A DNA stretch of 64,000 nt, taken from Rhodamnia argentea (Eukaryota; Streptophyta; Magnoliopsida; Myrtales; Myrtaceae). The stretch lies in the NCBI RefSeq assembly GCF_020921035.1, contig NC_063160.1, forward strand, positions 22,479,595-22,543,594, written 5' to 3'. Below, in pieces: positions 25,909 through 37,950 of this stretch. How positions within the stretch are numbered: position 1 is the first letter of the stretch; every line of letters begins with the position of its first letter. Made by a program: the position numbers and the translations under genes. The notes under the pieces are model-generated. The model was not told the origin of the DNA and searched no databases. It saw nothing but the letters and a program-made list of their open reading frames with translations.

Positions 25909-26842
25909 AACAAGTTCGGTACGCTAGTTCGGTCTCATTCTCGTTGCCTCTGCGGCATTACAAGGTCAAAATCGAAGGACGATAGATTCAACAGATATTT
26001 CATATGATTGTACCGGTCGATCGAGGACGAAACGACACGACAAGGAACGATTCTTTTCTTTGGAATTGGTCGACTGATTCCTTCTCCTGTCTTCTCGTCC
26101 CCTCCAAAGTCCATCCCATGCATGTTTCACGCGACGTGAAGCCCCGCCACCATGATGCACGGACGTTCTTGAGGTGGGAATTTGTGGTCGTGATCAAATT
26201 TGAGGAGTGGTGAGGTGAATTTGATTTATGTTTGACATTAGCCCTTGTGTGTTGACAAAAGAAAATGCATTTGATTTTTTTTTATTGAATAATGTCATGG
26301 GAGGACGCTTATTTTAGTAATAGACCAAACGAAAATTCCTAATTTCGCATGCTATCATGTTTGTGTGTGGATGTGTGGCGACACTTCAGAGGTCGTGCAA
26401 TACCTTTAAAATTTCAATCAAGCCTCTTTGGCCAGAAAGGGAAAAAGTAGGCTAAGTCTTAATTTACACGGGGATAAGTACACCGGATGGCCTAAAACTT
26501 GCTGCGAAAGTGCGATTGAGATCGAAATCTTTCGAAAAGTGCAATCATGCTCCAAAAAACTTGTTAGATTGGTGTGATCAAGTCATTCCGTTTACTCCAT
26601 CCGACTTGGCTAACGTGTGGCTTTATTTTTTTTTTTTTCAGTTATTTTCTCTATCCTACAAGGCGATGACGTGGCCAAACGAATCACGAAATATAAGACT
26701 AAAACGGTGACGCTCTGGTCGAAATTTGATCTGTTTATAATTTTTATTATATTATATTAAAAATAAGCAAACAAATAAAAACATAAAAAAGAGAGAGAGG
26801 AAGACGCTGGCAAGGGTTGTGCGAATTATTTATGTGGATCCC

Positions 26843-26881
<39 letters not shown>

Positions 26882-27385
26882 GGAATAAGTGCATTAGAAA
26901 TCCTAAAACATACTCGATGAAATAATGTATTTTGTCAAAAAATATAGTTGTGGTTTCATATGGAATTAAAATCATATACCGGTTTACATTATAGAGTACA
27001 TCGGTAAGAGACTTATATGAGTTGGAAACGTGCGAATAGTTCACGTGATCAATCAATCACGCAACATCTCTCAGGACGACCAGCGTGCCATGATCCAAAA
27101 TTAATCCGAACTCCACGAAATCGACCTCGACAGGCCAAGTGGGTGACGAATGAAAAAAACATTTCGGCTCACAATCGAATTAGGTACGACAAGACCTCTT
27201 TTTTTGTTGTTGTTGTTGTTGTTGTTCTCTAATGGTTGTGACTCAATTATAAATTTGGCTTGTGAGGACATCTTTAAATTCAAATCGCGTTTTCTTTCTT
27301 AGATAGAACCAGAATCTGAAATCGGCCTAGCTAAATCTGCAGCCTGAAAATTCATCGTACAGAAAGCAGAAAAATAAAAAAAAAA
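25909..27385. repeat. Tandem duplication, copy 1
   Basis: First of two direct copies. Shared landmarks include 'catgcatgtttcacgc' (26117 here, 27620 in copy 2), 'tgtcatgggaggac', 'aagcctctttggccag', 'aaaaataagcaaacaaa' and 'tctaatggttgtgact'. The offset is 1503 bp at the start and about 1286 bp near the end. Copy 1 therefore holds roughly 200 bp not in copy 2, around and after a (TA)n run at 26846-26878. The content is non-coding. Confidence 0.75.
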
Positions 27386-27396
27386 TAGTCCGCGGC

Positions 27397-28745
27397 GAAC
27401 GAGTTCAGTATACTAGTCCGATCATATTCTCGTTGCCTACGTGGCATTACGAGATCAAAATCGAAGGACGCGTGAATTCAATAGATATTTCAAATAATTG
27501 TACTGATCGATCGATGACAAGACGATTGCAACAAGCAACACATTTTTTTTTTGTGGAATTGGGCGACCGGTTCCTCTCGTCTGTCTTCTCTCTTCTTTGT
27601 CCTCTCCAGTGTCCCATTCCATGCATGTTTCACGCAACGTGAAGGCCCCGCCGCGACCATTCACAGACGTTTTGAGGTGGAATATGAGGTCGTGGTGAAT
27701 CTGATTTATATTGACTTTAGCACTTTTGTTGACCCCAAAAAAAAAAAATATGCATTTGATTTTTTTTTTATATTTAATGTCATGGGAGGACACTTATTTA
27801 GTAAAAGAGTAAACGAAAATTTCTAATTTCGTATGCTATCATTTTTTTGTTTTTTGTTTTTTTGTGTGTGGGGGGGAATGTGTGGCTATACTTTAGAGAT
27901 CGTGCAATACTTTTAATTGCAATTAAGCCTCTTTGGCCAGGAAAGGGGAAAAGTAGGTATCTCTTAATTTACATAGGACAAGTGCACCCGATAACCTAAA
28001 CCTTACCGCGAAAGCGCAGTTGAGTCCGGGAACTTTTAAAAGATACAATTAAACCCAAAAAGTTGTTAGATTGGTGCAATCAATTATTTCCGTTTTACTG
28101 AGTTAACGCGTGACTTTTGTTTCGATTATTTTCTCTCTCGCACGATGCGACGACGTGACTTAAATGGATCGTGAAATGTAAGACTAAAACAATCATGTCT
28201 TGGCCCAAATCTGATTTGTTTATAATTTTTCATTAAATTAAATTAAAAATAAGCAAACAAAGAAGAACACAAAAGAGAGGGGAAGATGCAAGCGAGGGTT
28301 GTGTGAAATATTTATATGGATACCACTATATATACATACACATATGTACGTACGTATGTGTGTGTCTATATATATATATTGCTCGATTCGAAATCAATGC
28401 GAAGTTCGTGAATTCGACCTCAATAGGCCAAGTGGGTGATGAGTGGAAAATAATTCAGCTCATAATTGTATTAGGTGCGAAAAGACCTTTTTTTTATTAT
28501 TTATTTTGGGTGCTCTAATGGTTGTGACTTATTATAAATTTCGGCTCGTGAGGAGATCTTTAAATTGCGTTTTGGGTCCATTCCATGACAAAATCGCATC
28601 CGACGAGAAAAGAACTTCCGGATTCTCAAACTTTGGAATCAATTTCAAATCGGGTTTTCTTTCTTAGATATATAGGCAAAAGCTGAAATCCATCGAGTCA
28701 AATATGTAACGGGAAATTCATCATGTGAAATGCATAAAAATAAAA
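27397..28745. repeat. Tandem duplication, copy 2
   Basis: Second direct copy, colinear with 25909-27385 but clearly diverged by substitutions and small indels, so the duplication is not recent. It carries its own short TA/CA-rich tract at about 28327-28380 where copy 1 has (TA)n. No coding sequence is recognised. Confidence 0.75.
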
Positions 28746-29694
28746 ACTTTTTTTTTTTATATTATCGGCCCATAAAGATTAAATATTTTTGGTAGTCATG
28801 TTTGGCTGCCGCACAAGTATTGATTCGATCAAAGATAGTGTGCTACTTTTAATAACAAAGGATTGACTAGGAGACTGCATAGCACAAATGCCGTTGACTC
28901 CAATTTTTTTTTTTTTGGGGGTCGAATGCCGTTGACTCATTGACTCGTGCAGTCTCCATCAATTTTTATTGCTTGTACTCTTTTTTTTTTTCCCCTCCTT
29001 TTTTCCAATATCTCCATCTTGACTTCACAGCTAAATATGCTTTTGCACGATGACATCTTGTAAGATTTGAACGGATGTGAAAATTTTGCACATGAACTTC
29101 TTTAACATGTGTTGCATGTTTGACCCCCAAAAAAAAAAAAAGTGTTGCATGCACACGAAGACGAATCAACGGCTAATCCAATTCTTGCTATCCATCCGGT
29201 CGTTTGGCGCTCGGTGCAATTTTCAGCAAATTCATATTAAAAGTTTTTAATTTCTCCCCCTCCCCGAGTTATAGTGTTACGGAAGATTATTATTTTTTCC
29301 TTAAATCCCGTCTCGTAATTAATTAAATTTTCTGAATATTTCTCGAATTGGGGGTTTTTTTTTTTTTTGGTTTATTCGTGTTGAGAAAGAGATGATAAAA
29401 AGATGGTATGGCCAAGTGGGATGGAGACATCAAAAGGTCCAAGTCAAAGGTTGTTGGGCTTTTGGACTCACTCACTCTATCAATTCACACTTGAGAACCA
29501 CCAACTTAGCAAAATAAATAAGAATAAGTAATTAATTAGTTAATTAAAAACATTAAGAGCACTAGGAGAAGTTACATCAGTTCTGGGCTTAGCCCACATC
29601 CGATGTAAACGTTTGACAATCATCTTGGGCTTCAAGGCTGGGACTCTCCGTTCGTGGATTCCATTCAGAAGTTCGTATTTAGGACAGGGCAAGA
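28746..29694. other. Intergenic, AT-rich
   Basis: Long T-tracts and no recognisable gene or repeat family. Confidence 0.45.
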
Positions 29695-29984
29695 TCCATA
29701 CAAAAATTCTCAAACTATGCCTACTGTGACATAGTTGTCTAATTTTTTTTTTCTGTGCAACAAAAAATCATAAACTTGCGCATGAGTGACACATTTATCC
29801 TCCATAAATGACAATCGTTAAAAATCTGCCTACATGGATGCTGGAAAGCAAAATGCGCTGACATGGCGAAGCCCACGTGGCTTAAGTGAAATAAAAATGA
29901 CGTTATATTGGCTGAAAAATCATCTGACAAAATGGTCTAAGGTATATGTGTTACAATGAGCATAGTTTGAGATTTCTTATAGCT
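29695..29984. mobile_element. MITE-like inverted-repeat element
   Basis: The ends pair as inverted repeats: 'ttctcaaactatgc' near 29706 and 'gcatagtttgagatt' near 29960. The body is short, non-coding and about 290 bp. It differs in sequence from the 30.7-32.1 kb pair. Confidence 0.6.
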
Positions 29985-30736
29985 TTTTTCTCTTTAGGAT
30001 ATGTCGGACTTTGTTGACATGTTAACATCACTTAGGTCACTGAATTATGATCACTCCACATGAAGATATACTAAACAGTGTAAAGATGATGTATTAAGCG
30101 CCACGATTGAGTATCATCGAACTTTGAATGCAACCCACTTATTTAAAGTTTTGTTTTGTTTTTGATTGCTCTATCGCTTTATTAAATCGATCTAGCAGAC
30201 CCGTCTTAATATACCCAGCATTACTCCTAAAATTATAGTATAACAACCTTATCCAAGACATATATTTTTATTACAAAAATAGGAAAGGGGCCCCACATGA
30301 TTGCTGATTTCTTGGCGTGGTACAATGACCATACTAAATTTTAATGATGTGGCACACGTCAAAAAGTGGAGAAGTGTTCATGTGCAATTTATTTTAACAT
30401 CAACATTAGCAAGTGGGTACTTGGCATGGAATAACGATGAGATTCTAATCAAAGCCTTTTCTTTTATATATATATATATTGCAATAAAAAAATTTATTTA
30501 TCTTATAAGATTTTTTTTTATAAAGGAAAAGGCATTTTGGGTAACCTAGGATTTCCACAAACAATATTTCATTATCGCTCCAATATTTAAAATCCGACAC
30601 TTCTATTATATTGGGCCCTTTTCTTGGCATATTTAATTTCATGGGAGCCATACTTCTCTAGTAATTAATTTCCAAAAGTTATACCCCTCTAGTGACTTTG
30701 GTAGGCTAGCACTCCATTCTACACACGCATATATAG
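29985..30736. other. Intergenic, AT-rich
   Basis: No gene recognised. Short TA runs near 30465-30480. Confidence 0.45.
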
Positions 30737-31188
30737 AGAAAAGTACCAAAAAAGTTATAAAGCTATTGCATTAGTATCAATTCAATTATAAATCTTTCAA
30801 TTGAATTAATTTAGTCCTAAACCTTTTTGCATTGGTACAGATCTCCGTCCTATGTGGCACCGTCGGCACCGACGTGAATTCTTTTTTAATTTTTAATTAT
30901 TATTATTATTATTCCCCCATTTTCTATTTTTATTGTCAATCGCCGATCGCCCACTAATAAGGGGAAGAAAAAAATTAGGGAAATAATAATAAAAAATTCA
31001 AAAAATTATTTAAATAATTTCACATCAACGCCAACAGTACCACATAGGACAGCGATCTGTACCATGCAAAAAGGTTTAGGACTAAATTGGTCCAATTGAA
31101 AGGTTTAGGACTAAATTGGTCCAATTAAAAAGTTTAGGATTAAATTAGTACCAATATAATAGGTTTATGACTTTTTTGATACTTTTCT
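30737..31188. mobile_element. MITE or Mutator-like inverted-repeat element
   Basis: About 450 bp. The inverted arms, roughly 130-170 bp, start 'agaaaagtaccaaaaaagtt' on the left and end with the complement 'cttttttgatacttttctt' on the right. The arms include 'cctatgtggcacc' and its complement near the centre. The right arm repeats 'aggtttaggactaaattgg' twice. No coding capacity. Both flanks contain 'catatata', so a target duplication of 8-9 bp is possible. Confidence 0.7.
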
Positions 31189-31508
31189 TCACATATATAT
31201 AAGCAGCAAAGTGCATCATGAAGTCGAGATTACTTAGTTTTTCTCCTTTTCAAGTTACATTGCTCCGTAATTTGTTATATGGCCAAAAATAATAATAATA
31301 ATAACCTTGAATTTATAATGCACGTCGCTTGTTTGAGAAAATTTCAAATAAATGTCATGTTTTTCATTTAAATACGGAGTTTAAGTCGATCTTAAAAGTA
31401 CTTTATCCCCCCTTCACCTAAATCAAGTGCTTTTGTTGAGTTTTTTTTACTATTCTCGAGACTGTTAGCGCTTGTTGACAAAATTGAACCAATCTCATGC
31501 GTTGACAC
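31189..31508. other. Intergenic spacer between two elements
   Basis: About 320 bp, AT-rich, nothing recognised. Confidence 0.45.
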
Positions 31509-32075
31509 GGGAAAATTACTAAAAAAGTCATAAACCTATTACAATTGTGCCAATTCGGTCTTAATTTTTTTTTTGTCGATTTAGTCCTAAATCTTTTGCA
31601 ATTGTGTCAATTTAATCCATCATGTTAATTTAACCTAGCCGCATTGACATGGGGGCCGGCCAGCGCCGGCCATCCGACAACATAATATTTTAATAATTTT
31701 AAATTTTTTAAATTTTCATTTATTTTCTTTTTCTTTCTGCCTTTTTTCCTACCATCTTCTTTCTCTAGTCGGTCGCCGGTCGGTGGCTGGCTAAAGGTTG
31801 AAGAATATACGGAAGGAAAAAAATAAAAGAGAAAAATAAAAAAAGAAGAAGTCAAAACAATATTGTTAAAATTTATCACGTCGGCGCCGTCGGTATAACG
31901 TTGGGGATTTCCGTTCAAAATTAATCGAATAGACTGAATTGGTAAAAATACAAAAGGTTTATGATTGAATTGGCATCATTACAAAATGTTTAGTACTGAA
32001 TTGGCAAACAAAAAAAGTTTATGACTGAATTAGTAAAATTGCAATAATTTTTAAAAAAAAATTTGTAATTTTTCC
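31509..32075. mobile_element. MITE or Mutator-like inverted-repeat element
   Basis: About 570 bp. The left arm starts 'gggaaaattactaaaaaagt' and the right arm ends 'tttgtaatttttcc'. Both arms carry the recurrent 'ttatgactgaattgg' type words or their complement. The centre has a GC-rich palindrome, GGCCGGC/GCCGGCC, at about 31656-31673. It is the same general family as 30737-31188 and 21754-22072. Non-coding. Confidence 0.65.
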
Positions 32076-35000
32076 ATTTAAATATGAGTTTTCTGACAGA
32101 AATCTAACCCACGACCATCGGTTCCCGAACTGAAAGCACGAGAATGAGATCGGGTCCATACCAGATCAGATCGCTCTTGGTATTATAGAACCATGTTATT
32201 ATAGGTCAGTTCCTAAAACTGGCTCTCGCTTTGGAAGCATACCCTCCCTCCTAATCTCACTTACAAATCCAGGACTAATCTTTAAGACAAAGGGGCAAAT
32301 TAATTAGAGGGGTTTCTTTCTTCTTCTTCTTCTTCTTTTTCAATGTAAAGTATTCAAGCAATGCTGGCCTTTTTTGGTGGCTCAAGACAAAAGTGGTTCT
32401 ATATTATAATTGATCATTATTCTCTCCGAGGTGGCTCTGTTCATTCAAGTTGCACAGCATGTGATTATCTCATCATTTTTTTTATATGGCACATTATTAA
32501 ATTCATGTACATCCATACAAACATAGACATATATAACTGCACTGTTAAATTATGACACATTAAACAGATGGGCGGTGCTGGAAGATTGAAAAAAAGGAAG
32601 AGAGTAGAAATCCTAATGATGAGCATATTGGTGATGAGAGCTAGCTGGGCACACTCTTCTCTGAGGTCTATATGCATGCAAGCATATCTCTGACTTTAAG
32701 ATTAATTTCTCTTAGTATAGTGATTAGCATAGTGATTAAAGAGTTGTGGGGGTAAATTAATAGTGACAATCATGGCTAATATTGGATAAGGTAGGTTTAC
32801 TATGTATGGCATGAAAAAGATGAGACGATTGATGAAGCTAATAGGTGCTGCAACTCTAGTGCTCGGCGCGAAAAAAGATTTTGGTACTTAGTCTTCACTT
32901 CTTAATGATACTCTTCTGGCGTCAAGTGGACACGACTAAAGTTTAAGATAGTGGAATGAATTAGTCAAATAAAACAAGCAATGGCTACGCAGTGAAATTG
33001 GATGGATGTAACGCACATCAAGTTGAACATGTTGAGAATGATAGGGTTTTCACAAGTTGTGGAAGGGGGCAGGTCGAAGGGGGAATTATTTTATGTATCT
33101 ATTACATGACCGGCGGGGTATGATCCATCGATCACGTTGCTCGTGTGACTACACATATCCTGACCCATTTTTTCATTTGAATTGTGGAACTTTTCGTTTT
33201 TGCTTGAATTGTCTCTCTGAATATCACTATTATGTGAGGTAACCGTTTTTATGAAATATCTTATCGTATTGGAGAATGGAATTAGAAGTAGCGTGTGTGT
33301 TGACTAACACGATGAGTTGACATAACGATCTCATTGGCGGTTGTTGAACCTCGGCTCTTAGGAGTAAATGGTGAGGACACATCAATAAGTGGAGATACAT
33401 GACTCCATAATACATCACACGTTAACTCACCCTAGGGAGACGTTTGAGAGAAATCCCTAGTTGAGGTCAATTAATGTATCCAATTGAGGTCACTTTCATT
33501 CATAAGTTTAGCTTTAATGAGTTGTGATCTAATCAGATATCTTAACCGACCCATATCACTTAAATCTTATGATATGGTACTCAGCCATGAGCCAACTTCC
33601 GTCATAAATATGTCTCAACAATCTCCCCATCTCATGTGTGGCTCTTGAGTGCTAATTAGGCTTGCTCCCCTTTAATCCAAGCATCATCTACACCTTTGAT
33701 ACACCCCAACTGAATATCCACGGACATTGCAACACCTGTCCATCGCTACCTCGAGACTATGCTGTTACACCATAGTGTTCGCCTTCGTCCGTCATCTTTC
33801 TCTTGCCATATATCGCTTATTCTGGTGTTTACCGGTGATGGTATACAATTAGTTTACACAACACTTTTGCAATGTCCGGGAACAACTGATTTGGTCGACT
33901 AGATCGGAAACTATCAAGAGATTAGAACTCAAGTTCGAGTCCATCTTTACATAACATCCATGAATTGTAGACTTTATAACACGCATTAAAAGTTTGCTAC
34001 CTTCATCCAGAGCTTATTATCAAAAGAAAAAAAAAGGAAAAAAAAAAAAAGAGTTCAAGTTGTCCAAGCTCATTAACACATAGCTAGTAGGACATCACCG
34101 CCCACTAAAAGAGTTTAAGCCAATGGATTACGACACATTATACCGATTCCGTCACGTGGGACTTCGCTTAACATCTCGCATACTCCGTCAAGCATGTTTA
34201 TTCATAAAATCCTAAAGTAATATCTGATTTCAAAGTATAAATTAATTTCCCGAGAGAAGTCGATATACATATATCGTATATATATCCTCCTTATATACTA
34301 TGTAATGCCAAATAGGGTTGTGGGGATGGATGAATATGAATGAAAGAGGACCCAAGAAATGTGAGGGAGGAAGAGTGGGAGAGGGATGGAATTGGTCAAG
34401 TTCCGATGTCCCGACACCCCTCACGTGTCGGACGCGCCAATGCGTCTCGTCCATGCTGCCTTGACTTCTTGCTTGGCATCTTCACCAGCATACATGCACA
34501 TTGCTCCACACACATTATATATTCATATCCCAATTTTTTGCCCCCCAATTTCACCATATGGTGTTCATAGTTATCCGAATATTCGATTCGTGAATCTTTC
34601 CTTCCGAATTTGTGATTTTAATTTTCGGGATTTCGACGGAAAGATGCTCTCTTCATAATTCCTGGAAATGCAGATTGTTTGAGGTTAGGTTTGTTCTTAG
34701 ACTATGAGTTGTGACCCCGTGAGTTTTACATTTCTTCTTCGGCACACCGAATCTGACTCGGTGAATTTATGCTCCTCCTCTGCCCTTGCACAAATCACCG
34801 CTTTCTCGATTTTATGTTCTGCTTGTTGCTTTTGCGGTTCACAAACAAGATCAATCCCCTATAGGTGGAAGATGAAAACCCTCTTTAAGAGTGGCCATTG
34901 ATGTCACTCGGAAATTAAAGAAAGCACCCAAGAATACAATAACAAGCTAGCTAGGAGATAGCTCACAAGAATGACGGTGCTACTAAGAATTATATAAGAA

Positions 35001-35172
35001 CTTCAAATTGCAACTCCACCAGTCTAAGGTAAGCTTAAGGAATGCTTCTTTTTGCATAGATTAGGGCATCCATTAAAGTAATTTTTAGTGCTTCCATGCC
35101 TTTGTTTGTCAGGCATTTTCTTCCTCTCTCACTCAACCCTTTTTCATCTTTTGCTCCACTTTTGCATTGGAA

Positions 35173-35177
<5 letters not shown>
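32076..35177. other. Intergenic upstream of AHL
   Basis: No gene recognised. The stretch 33240-33910 has a different, more even base composition and words such as 'caatctccccatctcatg' that recall LTR-element debris, but I cannot place it in a family. A CACGTG lies at about 34422-34427 inside a small hairpin (CCGACAC/GTGTCGG). Confidence 0.4.

Positions 35178-35221
<44 letters not shown>
35178..35221 (+). repeat. (TC)n microsatellite upstream of AHL
   Basis: About 22 TC units some 650 bp before the AHL start codon, in a CT-rich stretch that could be promoter or long leader. Confidence 0.85.
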
Positions 35222-35224
<3 letters not shown>

Positions 35225-35834
35225 ATAATAAACTAGTAAACCCTCTTCACTCAAAGCCTCTCTCAGAGACCTGTTCATCCCAGACACCATAAGTGATCTG
35301 AAGAACATGAGCTCCTTCTTCGTTCACAGTGATCTATCTCATCAGTGATTGCGATCAGTTGATCCTAGAGCTTAGCATTTAACGTTTAGCCTCTTAAACT
35401 TTTGCCCTTCGTCTCTTCTCCATGATCTTCCGCCCTCGCCTCTTTCCGGAGACCTCAATCTCAGGCCGAGTAAAAGACGAGAAGATGGTAGAGCGGTTCG
35501 AGATGTTCTAATTTTGAGGATGGTCAGTGTCCTCAGATATAAGTTCTCTCTGAAACCCAGAAAACAAGATCCTTTTTTTTTTTTTTTTTCGCTTTTGTTT
35601 TATGCACTTACAAGGTTCGAAGTAGTAAATGCAAGAAGATCAGATCACCTGTAAAGAACATAGCTTTCACTTTTGCCCTCCGTCAGTTTCCTCTTTTTCT
35701 GGTAGTCTTAAGCTGTTCTTGAGCTTTCTTGCTTCATTCCTTTGATCTTCTAGCCTGTCCTATTCTACTGCATAGAAACCCTAGCTGGAATGTTAGAATA
35801 CCCCAAAGAAAAAAGGAAGTGCTAACTTCTATTC

Positions 35835-35846
35835 ATGGAGACCTAG
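35835..35846 (+). promoter_or_regulatory. Minimal upstream ORF before AHL
   Basis: ATG-GAG-ACC-TAG lies 25 nt before the AHL start codon. Its closeness means it is in the leader for nearly any transcription start. Its effect on translation is inference. Confidence 0.4.
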
Positions 35847-35871
35847 AGAGAGATTGAGAGAAATTAGGGCA

Positions 35872-36639
35872 ATGTCCGGTTCAAGAGATCCTGAAGCACC
35901 CACCACCAGCTCAGGCACACCATCCTCCTCCGGTCGCAGACCACGTGGCCGCCCTCAGGGCTCCAAGAACAAGCCCAAGCCCCCAATCATCATCACCCGA
36001 GACACCCCCAACGCCCTCCAATCCCATGTGCTTGAGGTCTCCGCCGGATCCGACATTGTTGACGCCATCACGACCTATGCCCGCCGCCGCGGCCGGGGCA
36101 TCTCCATCCTTAGTGGCACCGGTGCCGTCACCAATGTCACACTCCGCCAGCCCGCCACGCCGTCCGGGAGCATCATCACCATGCATGGAAGATTCGACAT
36201 CCTTTCGCTGACGGGGACGGTGTTGCCACCTCCCGCGCCACCGGGTGCTGGGGGATTGGCGATATATCTTGCGGGAGGACAGGGGCAGGTAGTGGGTGGG
36301 AGCGTGGCTGGGCCCTTGATGGCATTGGGGCCAGTGGTGCTGATGGCAGCGTCCTTTGCGAACGCGATGTTCGATAGGTTGCCTTTGGAGGAAGCGAGGG
36401 AGGACGCGCCGCTGGCACAAATGCAGCCATCGGCATCGCAGTCGTCGGACGCGACGCCTTGTGGAGGTGATCAAATGGGCGAAGGGGTGAGCAGGACTAG
36501 CGCAGGTGGCGGCAGTGGGAACAGCGGCAGTTCTGTCCCGTTCTACAATTTGGGAGGGGGAAATTATCCTTTCTCTAGCGGCGATGTGTTCGGTTGGGGC
36601 AGCGGAGGCAGCGGAGGTGCAGGACGGCCTCCCTTTTAG
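35872..36639 (+). CDS. AT-hook motif nuclear-localised protein, AHL clade A
   Basis: Nuclear protein that binds AT-rich DNA and assembles as trimers to modulate transcription in growth, hypocotyl elongation and flowering. It is intronless with 255 residues, as in clade A. A type I AT-hook, [12 protein letters not shown], lies at 25-36 and a PPC/DUF296 domain at about 49-172. The family motif G-R-F-E-I-L reads G-R-F-D-I-L at 106-111. The tail is Gly/Ser-rich and ends G-R-P-P-F. The [13 protein letters not shown] stretch fits the AHL27 (ESC)/AHL29 (SOB3) group, and so does the position between HMGR and the ARID gene. The N-terminus is much shorter than in SOB3. I chose ATG 35872 because no ATG is in frame upstream. 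AHL25 is another possible counterpart. Confidence 0.9.
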   Translation: MSGSRDPEAPTTSSGTPSSSGRRPRGRPQGSKNKPKPPIIITRDTPNALQSHVLEVSAGSDIVDAITTYARRRGRGISILSGTGAVTNVTLRQPATPSGSIITMHGRFDILSLTGTVLPPPAPPGAGGLAIYLAGGQGQVVGGSVAGPLMALGPVVLMAASFANAMFDRLPLEEAREDAPLAQMQPSASQSSDATPCGGDQMGEGVSRTSAGGGSGNSGSSVPFYNLGGGNYPFSSGDVFGWGSGGSGGAGRPPF

Positions 36640-37630
36640 GATTTCCTTATGAAGGTAAGGTGTGTGGAGGATGAGTATTTGATCTGTTTGTTAATCAAGA
36701 CCTCACACACGGTGATCAAGAAAGAGAGGATTAAACTAGAAATTCAAGCATACGTCCATACACATCAGCTTAGAAGTCGCAAACTCAAGCTGTGTAAGTT
36801 TTCTTGATATCGAGGCACATGATTCTCTTCTGGTTTTTCATGGGACTGGTTGCTAAAAATCCTATGTGGGTGTCTTGTGCTTCACCTTCTTGGATAACAC
36901 AAAACAATAAGCATGCTTTCTTTCTTCTTCCTTCTTCCGGTGGAAATTCAGCAGCATATTTTAAGACATTAAGATCTGGAGGCATGCAGATACATGACTA
37001 CATTCATGGCAATTATGTGCAGCAGGAAGCACTCTTGGCAGAATTTTGTTTTGACTGGTATTTCATTGTGAAGTATTCATGATGATTTCCTCTCAATAAT
37101 GGAAGTTAAAGAATAAATAAATAGATAGATAAATGTATGTATAGCTGAAATTTACAAAACTCTACCCAGTAACATGGGCAAAAATAGAAATTTCTGTTTG
37201 TCAGACATTTGGAATGTGCGAGGCCAGCTAGAGAATTGGACAAGAGGGACTCTTTTCTTTCCTTTAATTTCTTCAGTTCCCATGCAGTTTAAGTAGCTCG
37301 AGTATGGTCATTTTTATCTATCTCATTAGCTGATCACAGTTTCGGGTAACCATCCTCGGCGCTATGTGTATAGTCAAATCACCAAAAATCATGTAAAACA
37401 CTGCAATAATATCATTTACAGAAGATGTTCACACATAGGACAATAACCTTAATCAAACAAGTTGGACAAGCATATGAGGCTTATCATATAAGCAGACCAG
37501 AATTTAAAACACCGACGTGTCTTGGGCATTGGTCCCCTCCGATCAAGCAACTACAGCTTACCAATTCAGTTCACACTCCCAAGTAACCAAGTAGAATCAT
37601 CTTCTGACTCTCCAGAACAAATAGATTAAG
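36640..37630. other. AHL 3' region and intergenic spacer
   Basis: Tail-to-tail spacer between AHL (+) and the AGP-like gene (-). It holds the two 3' UTRs and no further gene that I recognise. Confidence 0.45.
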
Positions 37631-37885
37631 TCAGAGAGGCGCCACGTTGGCTAATGTGATGGCAAATGAAGCGACGGCAAAGGCCACACTCGCTTGAGGC
37701 TGTCCAGCAGTGGAGCCACCGCCTCCAGGCGTGACGCCCAGGGTTGGAGCGGCAGCAGCGGCGATGGTGTACTCCTTAGATGAGGCGGACCACACGGTAT
37801 CTGACATACCCACCGACACCAGGATTGCGAAAACGGTGATTGCTAGGCCAAGCAAATAGCTCAGATGACGCCTGTTATTTGCCAT
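37631..37885 (-). CDS. Small secreted AGP-like protein, probably GPI-anchored
   Basis: An 84-residue single-exon protein. A basic start (N-N-R-R-H) is followed by a hydrophobic signal peptide to about residue 33. A short mature part carries K-E-Y-T, an Ala run and A-P-T-L-G-V-T-P-G-G-G-G. The hydrophobic C-terminus (about 65-84) is typical of a GPI-attachment signal. This layout fits arabinogalactan peptides or related cell-surface proteins, although the mature part has few prolines. The ATG at 37885 is the first in frame, and a TATA box lies about 55 bp upstream. I do not recognise a named orthologue. The alternative is an uncharacterised membrane or secreted peptide. Confidence 0.6.
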   Translation of the reverse strand: MANNRRHLSYLLGLAITVFAILVSVGMSDTVWSASSKEYTIAAAAAPTLGVTPGGGGSTAGQPQASVAFAVASFAITLANVAPL

Positions 37886-37939
37886 ATTTGAGAGGGCAAT
37901 GGCAGTATTCACCAAAATCTCGTTCAAGGGGACATAGGA

Positions 37940-37948
37940 TTATATATA
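37940..37948 (-). promoter_or_regulatory. TATA box of the AGP-like gene
   Basis: TATATATAA on the minus strand, about 55 bp before the start codon at 37885. The leader would be very short. Confidence 0.55.
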
Positions 37949-37950
37949 AA

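Noticed and set aside
25488-25913. Overlapping frames on both strands after HMGR
   Set aside because: No family resemblance, no splice or promoter context, and adjacent to repeats.
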